Shown: positions 24,825 through 34,136, counted from the first letter of the stretch. The stretch is 64,000 bases of DNA from JBMFOH01 sp049969715 [NCBI: bacterium] (GCA_049969715.1 JBMFOH010000007.1:1-64000); one strand, 5' to 3'. Numbers and translations: made by a program. Notes: a model not told the origin generated them from the sequence alone.

Positions 24825-25991
24825 CTAAATCCTACTAGAAATTCTTACCTCATCTTTAATATTTCTGGCTAAATCTATAGCCTTTACTGAGTCTCTTATC
24901 ACTAATCTAGTAGGAAGATAAATATGTTCAATATGGCTTATCTTCCCTTCTATGCTTTCTATAAGCAATTCGGCTGCCTTTTTACCCATCCTAGACTTCT
25001 CTTGATATATAGTTGTTAAAGAAGGATATAAAAAGAGAGCTATCTGGCTATCGTCAAAACCAACTACTGAAATATCTTCTGGAATCTCTAGCCCTTCTTT
25101 TTTTATCGCCATATAGACTTCATATGCTATAGGGTCATTAACAGTAAAGATTGCTGTAGTATCTCTATTTGCCCTTAAGAATTCTCTAATAAGTTCTATG
25201 TTTTTATTATGGTCTTTCTTCCCATAACCACTTAATCCTCTAAATATTAGTCTTTCTTCTACTTCAATCCCATTATCTAAAAGGGCACTTATATACCCTT
25301 CGAACCTTTCTTTTACAGTAGTAGTCATAGAATACTTTGTAGTAATATGAGCTATATTTTTATGCCCTTGTCTAATAAGATAATCTACTGCTTCATAAGC
25401 GCCATCTCTATTTTTAGAGGTAACAAAATTTGAGTTCATCCCAGAAGGACACCTATCTACCATAACTACAGGTGTCTTTATCCTCTTTAGATATTTACTA
25501 GAAACATCACTTCTAGCACACATCTCATCTGTAGGATAGATGATAAGGCCCTTTACTCCACGATTTAAGAGTTGCCTGATTAAAGATAACTCTTTATCAT
25601 AGTTCCAATAAGAGTTTACATATATGAGATTATAACCTTTCTCCGTTATTTCTGTTTCTATCCCCATAAGAACATCTGCCACCATTGGATCCTTTATATC
25701 AGGAATTACTACACCAACACATAAAGGACTACTTTTATAGTCTATATTTGTTATCTTATCAGAGACAAATGTTCCTTTCCTTTTTATTCTAAATACAAGG
25801 TCCTCTTTACTGAGCTCTTGAAGGGCATACTCTAAAGTAGTAGGTGAAACTCCAAGAGATTTAGCATAATCTTCAGTGGAAGGAATCCTCTCTAGTGGTT
25901 TAAGCTCCCCAGATAATATCTTATCCTTAAGATATTCTTTTACCTGTATATAAAGCGGTATAGGACTTTCCCTCTCGATTGATAATTCCAT
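24825..25991 (-). CDS. AraR-type regulator: GntR winged helix plus LacI-type sugar sensor
   Basis: 388 residues. The first ~75 are a GntR winged helix (PLYIQVKEYLKDKILSGEL, IPSTEDYAKSLGVSPTTLEYALQEL, GTFV). Residues about 88-375 are a LacI/periplasmic-binding-like effector domain (VGVVIPDIKDPMVADVLMGIE, FTVNDPIAYEVYMAIKKEGLEIPEDISVVGFDDSQ, SLTTIYQEKSRMGKKAAELL). This combination is that of AraR, which releases DNA on binding a sugar. It is transcribed toward the sugar operon and most likely represses it. An in-frame TTG at 25994 adds one residue; the ATG at 25991 fits the GGAGGA site better. Confidence 0.9.
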   Translation of the reverse strand: MELSIERESPIPLYIQVKEYLKDKILSGELKPLERIPSTEDYAKSLGVSPTTLEYALQELSKEDLVFRIKRKGTFVSDKITNIDYKSSPLCVGVVIPDIKDPMVADVLMGIETEITEKGYNLIYVNSYWNYDKELSLIRQLLNRGVKGLIIYPTDEMCARSDVSSKYLKRIKTPVVMVDRCPSGMNSNFVTSKNRDGAYEAVDYLIRQGHKNIAHITTKYSMTTTVKERFEGYISALLDNGIEVEERLIFRGLSGYGKKDHNKNIELIREFLRANRDTTAIFTVNDPIAYEVYMAIKKEGLEIPEDISVVGFDDSQIALFLYPSLTTIYQEKSRMGKKAAELLIESIEGKISHIEHIYLPTRLVIRDSVKAIDLARNIKDEVRISSRI

Positions 25992-26011
25992 CAAAATCTT
26001 CCTCCGACTTT

Positions 26012-26039
26012 ATTATAGCAATAAATCTCTAAAAGTCAA
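26012..26039 (-). promoter_or_regulatory. strong promoter of the AraR-type regulator
   Basis: TTGACT (26039-26034), a 16-bp spacer and TATAAT (26017-26012), with a TGC extension of the -10. It is followed within 25 bases by GGAGGA and the ATG. Confidence 0.7.
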
Positions 26040-26052
26040 GAGTTATAAAAAG

Positions 26053-26403
26053 TTATGGTTTAAACTCATCCTCCATCCCCTTTGGTATTACACACACAAA
26101 GCCAAAAGGTTCGTCGTCCTTGAGATTAATAAACTGATGCTCTTCTCCTCCAGGGATAAATATTGCCATCTCTGGAGTAAGAGGTATCTCTTTGTCTTTG
26201 CTTTTCACTGCACCATACCCCTTTACTATGAAGACCTCATGCTCGTAAGGGTGCTTTCCATAACTAGTCCTCCCTAAAGGCGGAATTTCAAAGTATCGAA
26301 GCTCAAAGAGAGGGGCACCATCCTCCTTTGTAATCATCCAGTATAATTTGTTACCAGATGGAGTTAAGTACATAATATCTTTACTTAATTGAGTTATCTT
26401 CAT
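26053..26403 (-). CDS. cupin-domain protein
   Basis: A 116-residue single-domain cupin. The first metal motif reads [16 protein letters not shown] (His, His, Glu and closing Gly) and the second [10 protein letters not shown] (His). Such small cupins bind Fe, Mn or Zn and act as sugar isomerases, dioxygenases or ligand sensors; none can be chosen from sequence. It is transcribed alone from an extended -10 at 26422-26430, with GGAGG before the ATG, and lies beside carbohydrate genes. Confidence 0.85.
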   Translation of the reverse strand: MKITQLSKDIMYLTPSGNKLYWMITKEDGAPLFELRYFEIPPLGRTSYGKHPYEHEVFIVKGYGAVKSKDKEIPLTPEMAIFIPGGEEHQFINLKDDEPFGFVCVIPKGMEDEFKP

Positions 26404-26421
26404 CTTTACCTCCTTGAGTTT

Positions 26422-26430
26422 ATTATATCA
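26422..26430 (-). promoter_or_regulatory. extended -10 promoter of the cupin gene
   Basis: TGATATAAT on the minus strand, an exact extended -10, gives a leader of only about 12 bases, which still holds AAGGAGG before the ATG at 26403. Confidence 0.6.
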
Positions 26431-26447
26431 CACCCTTATTCAACTTA

Positions 26448-26456
26448 TGGTAAAAT
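26448..26456 (+). promoter_or_regulatory. extended -10 promoter of the DUF6485-dtnK-pdxA2 operon
   Basis: TGGTAAAAT on the plus strand, divergent from the cupin promoter 18 bases away; ACAGGAGGG follows before the ATG at 26488. Confidence 0.5.
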
Positions 26457-26487
26457 ATCCATAAAACATATACAGGAGGGATTCATT

Positions 26488-26685
26488 ATGGCAGAGTGCA
26501 AAGTGCAAAGGAACTTGAAAAACTGTAATTGCAGTTATGAGCCATGCCCTAGAAAAGGTTTATGCTGTGAGTGTATAGCCTATCATAGAAGTCATCAAGA
26601 ATTACCTGCATGCTATTTCCCAGATGATGTAGAAAGAACCTATGATAGATCTATATCAAGATTTATCTCTTTATATGAGAAGTAA
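26488..26685 (+). CDS. small cysteine-rich DUF6485-family protein
   Basis: 65 residues with seven cysteines in the pattern C...C.C....C....CC.C, then the [14 protein letters not shown] core (eighth Cys) and the [10 protein letters not shown] ending typical of DUF6485 proteins of anaerobic bacteria. The clustered cysteines suggest a bound metal (Zn or Fe-S). Function is unknown. The ATG at 26488 is preceded by AGGAGGG. It is 2 bases from dtnK, so co-transcribed with the sugar-acid genes. Confidence 0.8.
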   Translation: MAECKVQRNLKNCNCSYEPCPRKGLCCECIAYHRSHQELPACYFPDDVERTYDRSISRFISLYEK

Positions 26686-26687
26686 TT

Positions 26688-27884
26688 ATGCCAGAACTTC
26701 TTGTTATAGCAGATGACCTCACAGGAGCTCTTGATACCGGTGTCCAGTTTGCAAAAGAGAAGATAAAAACAGTAGTTACGACAAAACTAGAATGGGATAC
26801 ATTATCTCTAGATAATGCAGAAGTTCTTGCCATTGATACCGAGACTAGACACCTACAAGAGAAAGAAGCCTTTGATAGGATAAAAAGAGTCTTGGAGATT
26901 GCAAAAGAAAAGGAGATTAAATATTTATATAAGAAGACAGACTCTACCTTAAGAGGTAATATTGGAATAGAATTTTTGGCTATTTGGAAGACTTATAATA
27001 GACCTATTATGTTTATCCCTGCATTTCCAAAGCTAAAAAGATTTACAAGAAATGGAGTCCAATATATAGATGATACTCCAATCAATATGACGTCCTTTTC
27101 TAAAGACCCATTAAATCCAGTCAGGGAGAGCTATATCCCAAAGATTATAGAAGAACAAGCTAAACTAAAGAGTTCTATTGTAAAGAGGGACTACTACAAT
27201 AATATATCAATTATAGATTCAGATGTCTATATATTTGATGCAGAGTTAGACAAAGACCTACTAACGATAGGAGAAACTCTCAAAAGAAAAGATATGCTTA
27301 AAATAACTGCTGGATGTGCTGGTTTTGCAGAAATCTTACCAAAATTAATAGATTTTAAAAGAGATAGAAAGCAAGTTAACTTGAATATAAAAGGAGACTA
27401 TATTGTAATAATATGTGGGAGTATGAATGAGAGATCTCTAAAGCAGATAGAATTTGCAAAAGAAAAACTTGGCTTTTTAGATATCGTATTAAGTAAGGAG
27501 GAGATATCTAATGAACTAAATGCTCTGTCTGAAGATATCTTTTCTAATAAGAGAATAGTTATAAGAGCTGAAATCTTACGAGACCCTAAAAATCTTCACC
27601 ACAGAATACTAGACAAACTGGCTAGTATTACAGAAGAGATATATAATAGAATGCATCTTAATACATTTATCATATTTGGAGGAGATACTCTATTTAAAAT
27701 AATAGAAAGACTAAGAATAGAATACTTAGAACCAGTAGGAGAGATTGAAACTGGAGTAGCTGTTTCTAAAGCTAAGATAGGAGAGAAAGAGTTTGTATTT
27801 ATAACAAAAGCTGGTGGCTTTGGTGATATAGATATAGTTACTAAAATTACTGATTTTATGAAGAGGCGAAGCTTATGCTTATAG
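26688..27884 (+). CDS. dtnK: four-carbon acid sugar kinase (DtnK/OtnK family)
   Basis: 398 residues of the DUF1537 kinase family that phosphorylates D-threonate, D-erythronate or related acids at C4. Landmarks: IADDLTGALDTGVQFA at the start, IDTETRHL, YKKTDSTLRGNIG, FIPAFPKLKRFTRNGVQYIDDTP, and the C-terminal domain with IFGGDTLFKIIERL and FITKAGGFGDID. It overlaps pdxA2 by 10 bases, the usual pairing for conversion of the acid to dihydroxyacetone phosphate and CO2. The exact epimer used is not visible. Confidence 0.92.
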   Translation: MPELLVIADDLTGALDTGVQFAKEKIKTVVTTKLEWDTLSLDNAEVLAIDTETRHLQEKEAFDRIKRVLEIAKEKEIKYLYKKTDSTLRGNIGIEFLAIWKTYNRPIMFIPAFPKLKRFTRNGVQYIDDTPINMTSFSKDPLNPVRESYIPKIIEEQAKLKSSIVKRDYYNNISIIDSDVYIFDAELDKDLLTIGETLKRKDMLKITAGCAGFAEILPKLIDFKRDRKQVNLNIKGDYIVIICGSMNERSLKQIEFAKEKLGFLDIVLSKEEISNELNALSEDIFSNKRIVIRAEILRDPKNLHHRILDKLASITEEIYNRMHLNTFIIFGGDTLFKIIERLRIEYLEPVGEIETGVAVSKAKIGEKEFVFITKAGGFGDIDIVTKITDFMKRRSLCL

Positions 27885-28807
27885 GGATAACGATGGGAGA
27901 CCCAAACGGGGTAGGCCCAGAGATTATACTGAAGGCTTATAGGGATGGTAAGCTTAATCAACCATTTATAGTGATTGGTGATTACGATATCATTTCATAC
28001 TGCAATGAGCTATTAAATTATAATATTAATATAGATGCGATGAATATTCTAGATCTAGGAATCCTTACAAGAAATGAGCTAAAGATAGGTCAAATCTCAA
28101 AAGAATCTGGCTATGCATCAATTATGTATGTAAAAAAAGCTGTAGAGCTAGCTCTAGATAAAAAGATAGATGCAATAGTAACTCTTCCAGTAAATAAAGA
28201 GGCAGTAAGACTTACATATCCAGACTTTTCTGGACATACAGAGTTTATCGCTAGCTTATGCAGAGAGAAAAATTATACTATGATGCTTGCCTCAGAAAAG
28301 CTCATAGTGACACACGTAAGCACGCATCTATCTTTAAAAAATGCCATAGAATACATTACAGAAGATAGAGTTTATAACACGATAAAGCTCACTTATGATA
28401 CACTCAAAAGATTTATAAAGAATCCTAAGATTGCAGTTGCTGGATTAAACCCGCATGCTGGAGAAAATGGCTCTTTCGGAGATGAAGAGACAAAATTTAT
28501 AAGACCAGCAGTAGAAAGAGCCAGAAGAAATGGAATCGATGTTGAAGGACCAATCTCGCCAGATGTAGTCTTCTTAAAGGCGTACAAAAGGCAGTATTCT
28601 GGTGTGGTCTGTATGTATCATGATCAGGGGCATATCCCATTAAAATTATTAGATTTTGAAGGGGGAGTGAATATAACTATAGGGCTAAAGATAATAAGGA
28701 CTTCAGTTGACCATGGGACAGCATTTGATATAGCCTATAAAGGTATAGCATCAACAAGAAGTCTAGAAGAGGCATTTAAATTTGCAGTAAAATTAGTGGA
28801 AAATTGA
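27875..28807 (+). CDS. pdxA2: PdxA2-type 4-phospho-D-threonate/erythronate dehydrogenase
   Basis: 310 residues of the PdxA family. Motifs: IGITMGDPNGVGPEIILKA, SGHTEFIA, LNPHAGENGSFGDEE, GPISPDVVF, MYHDQGHIPLKLL and RTSVDHGTAFDIAYKG; the histidines of these motifs hold the divalent metal. Pairing with a DUF1537 kinase marks it as PdxA2 (sugar-acid catabolism) and not the pyridoxine enzyme PdxA; no other vitamin B6 gene is nearby. It oxidatively decarboxylates the 4-phosphorylated acid to dihydroxyacetone phosphate. Confidence 0.9.
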   Translation: MLIGITMGDPNGVGPEIILKAYRDGKLNQPFIVIGDYDIISYCNELLNYNINIDAMNILDLGILTRNELKIGQISKESGYASIMYVKKAVELALDKKIDAIVTLPVNKEAVRLTYPDFSGHTEFIASLCREKNYTMMLASEKLIVTHVSTHLSLKNAIEYITEDRVYNTIKLTYDTLKRFIKNPKIAVAGLNPHAGENGSFGDEETKFIRPAVERARRNGIDVEGPISPDVVFLKAYKRQYSGVVCMYHDQGHIPLKLLDFEGGVNITIGLKIIRTSVDHGTAFDIAYKGIASTRSLEEAFKFAVKLVEN

Positions 28808-29042
28808 AAAATTTGGATTACTTCTAAAATCTCTCCCGTCCGATATGTATAGATTTTATGGCGACCTATACTATGAACTTTCAGAGGTTTTTGAACCATT
28901 TAATATTGATATAGTATTTCTCAACAAAGTGAATTACCTTATGAAATATGAAATTATATGTGGATATAGGATATACACTGAGGATGAAGAGATAGTAGTG
29001 AAAATTGCATCAGACTTAGCCTTTAAACAAAAACTTTTCTAG
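28806..29042 (+). pseudogene. 5'-truncated minimal (MNT-type) nucleotidyltransferase
   Basis: The frame just after pdxA2 translates to GLLLKSLPSDMYRFYGDLYY and later FNIDIVFLNKVNYLMKYEII and YRIYTEDEE, which fits the second half of MntA-like nucleotidyltransferases (..IDVVLLN.APPLL.FEI...GR.LYE.DEE). The essential front part with GSxxxGxxxxxSDIDL is missing and the frame closes upstream at 28794, with only an ATG at 28845 to start from. The usual HEPN partner gene is also absent. I read it as the tail of a decayed toxin-antitoxin pair. Confidence 0.6.
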
Positions 29043-29051
29043 GACGACTTC

Positions 29052-29801
29052 TTAGAGGCAATAGAGGATATCAAATATTTTTCTAAAAGTAACACCAGCA
29101 GGCTCTCGTACAATTATATTAGCCCTCCAATCATAAGGAGTGCTAGTCTTATTTATAAGTATCAATTTATCTCCTTTATAATATTCTATTAGGGATGCTG
29201 CTGGATATACAACTAAGCTTGTCCCTACAACTATTAAACAGTCAGCCTCACTTATATAACCAACTGAATCTGATAATACATCAGGGTCTAAAGGCTCTTC
29301 ATATAAAACTACATCTGGTCTTACAATACCTCTACACTTGTCACACCTTGGAACTATATCGTCACTATTTATAATATACTCTAAGTCAAAGAACTTTTTA
29401 CAGGACATACAGTAATTCTTATAGATTGTCCCATGGAGCTCTAAGACATTCCTAGAGCCTGCCTTTTGATGAAGTCCATCGATATTCTGTGTAATTACTG
29501 CCTTTAGTTTACCAAGCTCTTCCAACTTTGCTAAAGCTATATGACAATAATTAGGCTCAGCATCTTTATGTATTATCTCTCTTTTATAGAATAGAAAGAA
29601 TTCTTCTGGATGGTCTAAAAAGAAACTATAACTAAGTATTATCTCTGGAGGGTATTTATACTCTATCTCCTTCTTTTTATACAAGCCTTTCTCTGACCTA
29701 AAATCGGGAATATTACTCTCTGTAGAAGCCCCTGCCCCAGTAAAAGCTACTATGTTATTAGAAGTATCTATAATCTCTGCTACCTTCTCTAAATATTCCA
29801 T
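29052..29801 (-). CDS. cobB: NAD-dependent protein deacylase of the Sir2 family
   Basis: 249 residues with all sirtuin motifs: FTGAGASTESNIPDFRS (NAD pocket), TQNIDGLHQKAGS, the catalytic His in LELHGT, a zinc ribbon with CMSCKK and CDKCRG, RPDVVLYEEPL, and VVGTSLVVYPAASL. It removes acyl groups from lysines using NAD. GGAGGT 4 bases upstream decides for the ATG at 29801; a TTG at 29813 lies within that ribosome site. It stands alone, divergent from a membrane glycosyltransferase gene. Confidence 0.95.
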   Translation of the reverse strand: MEYLEKVAEIIDTSNNIVAFTGAGASTESNIPDFRSEKGLYKKKEIEYKYPPEIILSYSFFLDHPEEFFLFYKREIIHKDAEPNYCHIALAKLEELGKLKAVITQNIDGLHQKAGSRNVLELHGTIYKNYCMSCKKFFDLEYIINSDDIVPRCDKCRGIVRPDVVLYEEPLDPDVLSDSVGYISEADCLIVVGTSLVVYPAASLIEYYKGDKLILINKTSTPYDWRANIIVREPAGVTFRKIFDILYCL

Positions 29802-29873
29802 AAAGACCTCCAACTTAAAATATAAGAAAATTATATTATAATATTATACTAAAACAGGAAAGGAGAATATACT

Positions 29874-31325
29874 ATGGAAAGAAGGATTAATTACGGAAAG
29901 ATTATTCTTTGGCTTACTCTCATTGTAGCAACTATATTAATGGCTTATGTGGCGTCACTTTATGTCTATAGAGCCATCTGTGCAATTAGGTATCCTCAGC
30001 CCTTAGACTATGGGGAAGGACCAATTTTAAATCAGGTAAGGCTTCTTTTACGGGGGGAAAATTACTATAAAGACATAAATACACCGCCATACATAGTGGG
30101 GAACTATCCTCCAGTATTTAATCTATTCTCTCTGTTGCTTGTCCCTATATTTGGACTATCATTTGCTACTGGAAGGTTTATAGCATTCTTATCTGCTATA
30201 GCAACTTCATATGTAATATATAGAATAGTCTTTCATATAACTAAAGATCGAATTATATCAATCTTGAGTGGACTATTCTATCTGGCAATAGATTACCTCT
30301 ACGTATGGGGTATATATATGAGGATAGACACCTTATCAATATTCTTTAATATGCTTGGAATATATTGGGTTATAAAGAATGAAGGCGACTATAAAAAACT
30401 AAGGTGGAGTATATTATTCTTTCTTCTAGCTCTATATACGAGACAATCTATGATTGCAGGAATAGTAGCCGCATATTTATATCTTTTAACAAAGAATAAG
30501 AAGGTAGCCCTAAAGCTTATAAGAGATACGATAATCTATGGTGCCACAGTATTCATTATACTTACAGCAATAACTAAAGGACAATTTTATCTCCACATAG
30601 TAAAATACAATAACAACATATTTACCTTTAGACAACTCTGGTTCTTCTTATCTCACGAAATCTTTACATATACAGTTATGCTTATTGTAAGCCTTATAGC
30701 TTCAATCGTATGGCTTTGGCATCACCAAAGAAGAATCATTGCCCTATATTTTATCTTTGCCTTCTTAGTCCAACTAACAGCAGGTAAAGTTGGTTCAATG
30801 TTGAATTATCTTATCGAGCCGATTGGGGTAGCTGGTATAATAGCAGGAATTCTTATAAGTGATGCATTAGAATTTGCTTCAAGGACTAAAAAAGAGTTGG
30901 TACTTGTAGGTATTAGTATATTACTACTATTGCAGATAGGAAATTATTATTACGGCCCAAATACACTGAGCTGGGGTTGGAGGCCGTCACCTCCACCTGT
31001 AAAACTTGATGAGTATGTAGAAAAAGCCAAAGGTCCGATCTTAGCAGAGAACCTTGGGATTCTCCCTGCTCACAATAGGGAGATATACTTTGACCCATTT
31101 ATATTTACCCAATTATACTATCAGGGTCTCTGGGACCAGAATAAAATCCTGAAAGATATAGAAGATAAAAAATTTGACCTTGTTATGTTAGAATTCAACG
31201 TGATCTATGACCATTATAATGATTCTGATAGATGGACAAGAGAGATGAAGTACGATATTTATAACAACTACGTTCTCATTGACCAACAGGCTAATATATG
31301 GGTCTATAAACCTTTAAGATTCTGA
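29874..31325 (+). CDS. polytopic membrane glycosyltransferase (GT39/ArnT-like)
   Basis: 483 residues with about 10-12 membrane helices. After the first helix an outward loop reads PQPLDYGEGPILNQVRLLLRGENYYKDINTPPYIVGNYPPVF; the acidic DYGEGP is in the position of the catalytic DE motif of PMT_2/ArnT transferases, and NYPPVF resembles the usual Y.K.PL motif. These enzymes move sugars from polyprenyl-phosphate donors to lipids or proteins. The C-terminal 100 residues form an extracytoplasmic domain. AGGAAAGGAG lies 8 bases before the ATG. Acceptor and donor are unknown. Confidence 0.75.
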   Translation: MERRINYGKIILWLTLIVATILMAYVASLYVYRAICAIRYPQPLDYGEGPILNQVRLLLRGENYYKDINTPPYIVGNYPPVFNLFSLLLVPIFGLSFATGRFIAFLSAIATSYVIYRIVFHITKDRIISILSGLFYLAIDYLYVWGIYMRIDTLSIFFNMLGIYWVIKNEGDYKKLRWSILFFLLALYTRQSMIAGIVAAYLYLLTKNKKVALKLIRDTIIYGATVFIILTAITKGQFYLHIVKYNNNIFTFRQLWFFLSHEIFTYTVMLIVSLIASIVWLWHHQRRIIALYFIFAFLVQLTAGKVGSMLNYLIEPIGVAGIIAGILISDALEFASRTKKELVLVGISILLLLQIGNYYYGPNTLSWGWRPSPPPVKLDEYVEKAKGPILAENLGILPAHNREIYFDPFIFTQLYYQGLWDQNKILKDIEDKKFDLVMLEFNVIYDHYNDSDRWTREMKYDIYNNYVLIDQQANIWVYKPLRF

Positions 31326-31327
31326 TA

Positions 31328-31336
31328 TGATATAAT
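31328..31336 (+). promoter_or_regulatory. extended -10 promoter of the beta-CASP nuclease gene
   Basis: TGATATAAT overlaps the end of the preceding gene and lies 36 bases before the ATG at 31372; TTAGGAGGC is the ribosome site. Confidence 0.5.
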
Positions 31337-31371
31337 AAAGAGATTACAAAGGTTTATTAGGAGGCTTTAGA

Positions 31372-32913
31372 ATGTTTATTACTTTTTTAGGGGCAGCGGG
31401 GGAAGTAACAGGTTCTAGTTACCTACTAGAAACAGATATTAATAAATATCTTGTAGACTGTGGCATATTCCAGGGGGAGAATGAGGACGAAAATGAAACT
31501 CCATTTAGTTTTTCTCCATCTAGTATAAAGGCTATACTATTAACCCATGCCCACCTAGATCATTCAGGGAGAATCCCAAGGTTAGTAAAAGAGGGGTTTA
31601 AGGGCAAGATATATGCAACCTTACCTTCTATAGAGCTATGTGAAATCTTATGGTTTGATACAGCAAAATTAATGCGGGAAGAGGTAGAGAGGATAAATAG
31701 AAAGAATCAAAGGGCAGGAAGGTCACTCATAGAACCACTATACAATGATGACGATGTTAAGAATGCACTCAAATTATTTGAGCCAGTCCCATACGACGAA
31801 ATCTTATCCCTAGAAGATATAAGATTCAGATTTAGAGACTCTTCTCACATCTTAGGTTCAGCATCTATAGAGGTATGGAATGAAAAGACAAAGGCAGTCT
31901 TTTCTGGAGATATCGGTCAATGGGAAGGGGTAATGGAAGGGACCCCAGCCACAATAGAACAGGCAAACTACGTAGTTATAGAATCTACATATGGAGACAG
32001 GCTCCATAAATCTCTAGAAGAAACGAGAGAAGAGTTTGCTCAGACGATACAGAATGCAATCTCGGAAGATGGTAAGGTTCTCATTCCATCTTTTGTAGTG
32101 GATAGGGCACAAAGAATAATATATGAGATAAAACTCTTAGAAGAGAAGAGAGTCATATCAAACAACATACCTATATATTTTGATAGTCCTATGGGACAAA
32201 AGGTAACAGAGGTATATAAGAAGTATAGTAATCTACTTTCCAGTGAGCTTCAAAAATATTATCTAGCTTCCCAGGACCCATTTGAAATCGAAAACCTAAA
32301 ATATCTTGCATCTGTCGACGAGTCAAAGAGGGTAAACGAATTAGACAGAGGAATAATTATAGCTGGAAGTGGCATGTGTACAGGAGGGAGGATACTACAT
32401 CATATAAAGCACAATATATGGAAGGAGAATACGCACATAGTTTTTGTTGGATACCAAGCGCAAGGAACATTAGGGAGAAGGATTATAGATGGAGCAAAAA
32501 ATATCAGTGTGATGGGAGAAGAGATAACAGTAAAGGCTAAGATTCATACCATAAATGGTTTTTCTGCTCATGCAGATCAGAAGGACCTCCTAAGATGGGC
32601 AGAAGGATTCCAGAATAATCCCACATTTATAATAACACACGGAGAGGTAAACTCCTCTCAGGCACTCTCTCAGTTATTTAGGCTTAAGGGCTATCAGACA
32701 TTAATACCAGTAAAAGGGCAGAAGATAGACCTGTTAAAGAAGGAAATATCTGAGGTAAAACCCGCTCCTTCTTTAGACTGGGAATCCCTTATCTCAGAAC
32801 TAGATTCCCAGATAGCCTTATTGAAACAAAAGATATTAGGACAATCTGATATAGAAAAGTTTTCTCTCTTACGGGCTGTATCTACAATACTTAAAGAGGT
32901 CCTTGAAAAGTAA
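31372..32913 (+). CDS. beta-CASP metallo-beta-lactamase-fold RNase
   Basis: 513 residues. The metallo-beta-lactamase part carries HAHLDHSGRIP (zinc ligands), SSHILGSASIEV and FSGDIGQWEGVM; the beta-CASP insertion carries ESTYGDR, IPSFVVDRAQRI and GMCTGGRILHH, followed by the RMMBL-type end with FSAHADQKDLLRW. This is the CPSF73/YSH1-like class of RNA endo/exonucleases. Length is about 50 residues above the bacterial norm owing to a helical C-terminal tail (ELDSQIALLKQKI). It acts in the cytoplasm on RNA; the precise substrate is unknown. Confidence 0.93.
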   Translation: MFITFLGAAGEVTGSSYLLETDINKYLVDCGIFQGENEDENETPFSFSPSSIKAILLTHAHLDHSGRIPRLVKEGFKGKIYATLPSIELCEILWFDTAKLMREEVERINRKNQRAGRSLIEPLYNDDDVKNALKLFEPVPYDEILSLEDIRFRFRDSSHILGSASIEVWNEKTKAVFSGDIGQWEGVMEGTPATIEQANYVVIESTYGDRLHKSLEETREEFAQTIQNAISEDGKVLIPSFVVDRAQRIIYEIKLLEEKRVISNNIPIYFDSPMGQKVTEVYKKYSNLLSSELQKYYLASQDPFEIENLKYLASVDESKRVNELDRGIIIAGSGMCTGGRILHHIKHNIWKENTHIVFVGYQAQGTLGRRIIDGAKNISVMGEEITVKAKIHTINGFSAHADQKDLLRWAEGFQNNPTFIITHGEVNSSQALSQLFRLKGYQTLIPVKGQKIDLLKKEISEVKPAPSLDWESLISELDSQIALLKQKILGQSDIEKFSLLRAVSTILKEVLEK

Positions 32914-32927
32914 AGGAAGGTGATAAT

Positions 32928-34136
32928 ATGCTCTCAAGAGAAAGGGTAATAACAGCCATCAATCACAAAGAGCCAGACATAGTCCCTTGGGACCTAGGAG
33001 GAATGAGGTCCACTGGAATGATGGCTATGGCTTACGTCAAATTGAGAAAAGCACTAGGTCTACCATTAGAAGAGATAAAGGTCTATGATGTTGGTCAACA
33101 GCTTGCTTGGATAGACGAGGATGTAAGAAAGATACTAGGGCTCGACGTGATTGCATTAGATACAGAAAAGGTGTTGGCTGACTACATCTATGGATGGAAA
33201 CCCTACAGATTGCCAGATGGAACTCCAGCTCTCATTCCATCAAACTATATGATAGAAGAAACGGAGGATGGAGGTAAGATACTCTATAATAGTAAAAGAA
33301 GGGCTATAGCTAGGATGCCTGCTGGAGGCTTCTACTTTGACGGGATATATCATGAGCTAGAAGATGTCTCTACTTTAGAAGAGATTGATAAATGGGTTCC
33401 TGGAAGTTTTAGTAGAGAGGAGTTAGATGCGCTAAAAGATGCAGCTAAAGACCTCTATGAAAATACCAGTTATGCCATTATGGGTTCTTTTGGTGGAAAC
33501 ATAGTAGAACTAGGACAAGGGCTAAGAGGATGGGAAAACTTTATGTCCGATCTAGTAGGAAACAGACCTCTAGCTGAAAAATTGATAGAGAAGATGGTAG
33601 AGATGCATCTTAGAAATCTAAAGCTCTACCTTGAGGCAGTAGGAGGCTATATCCAGATCATCCAGATGGGTGATGATTTAGGTACCCAGAATGGACCTAT
33701 GCTCTCTCCTAAGCTCTATAAAGAGCTTATATATCCTGCACATAAAACTATCTATGATTATATCCATAAAAACTCTAATATATATGTATTCCTACATTCC
33801 TGTGGAGGAATCTATGAACTTATCCCCTATCTTATAGATGCAGGGGTTGATATAATTAATCCAGTACAGACATCAGCAAGAGGAATGGACCCCAAGAGAC
33901 TGAAGTCAGAGTTTGGAGATAAGCTTACATTCTGGGGAGGAGGATGTGATACACAGTCTATCTTACCATACGGAAAACCAGAGGAGATAGCTAAGCATAT
34001 AAGAGAAAGGGTAGAAATCTTTTCAATGGGAGGAGGATTTATTTTCACTCAGGTTCATAATATCCAAGCTAATGTTCCTATAGAAAATATAATGGCTCTT
34101 GTTGAAACAATGGTTTCTTTAACGCGAAAAAAATAG
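32928..34136 (+). CDS. UroD/MtaA-superfamily protein with intact zinc-site motif
   Basis: 402 residues, starting LSRERVITAINHKEPDIVPWDLGG. The superfamily barrel contains LHSCGGIYELIPYLIDAGVD and FWGGGCDTQSIL: His-Ser-Cys and a distant Cys in the positions of the H-x-C...C zinc site of corrinoid-dependent methyltransferases such as MtaA/MtbA. A methyl-transfer role is therefore possible, but no corrinoid protein or partner methyltransferase is adjacent. It follows the RNase gene by 14 bases with AAGGAAGGTGAT before the ATG. Contrast the minus-strand homologue at 19983-21104, which lacks both cysteines. Confidence 0.82.
   Translation: MLSRERVITAINHKEPDIVPWDLGGMRSTGMMAMAYVKLRKALGLPLEEIKVYDVGQQLAWIDEDVRKILGLDVIALDTEKVLADYIYGWKPYRLPDGTPALIPSNYMIEETEDGGKILYNSKRRAIARMPAGGFYFDGIYHELEDVSTLEEIDKWVPGSFSREELDALKDAAKDLYENTSYAIMGSFGGNIVELGQGLRGWENFMSDLVGNRPLAEKLIEKMVEMHLRNLKLYLEAVGGYIQIIQMGDDLGTQNGPMLSPKLYKELIYPAHKTIYDYIHKNSNIYVFLHSCGGIYELIPYLIDAGVDIINPVQTSARGMDPKRLKSEFGDKLTFWGGGCDTQSILPYGKPEEIAKHIRERVEIFSMGGGFIFTQVHNIQANVPIENIMALVETMVSLTRKK

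Noticed and set aside
29814-29873. AT-rich repeat between the sirtuin and glycosyltransferase genes
   Set aside because: ATTATA/TATAAT runs here are explained by overlapping divergent -10 elements; no repeated unit.
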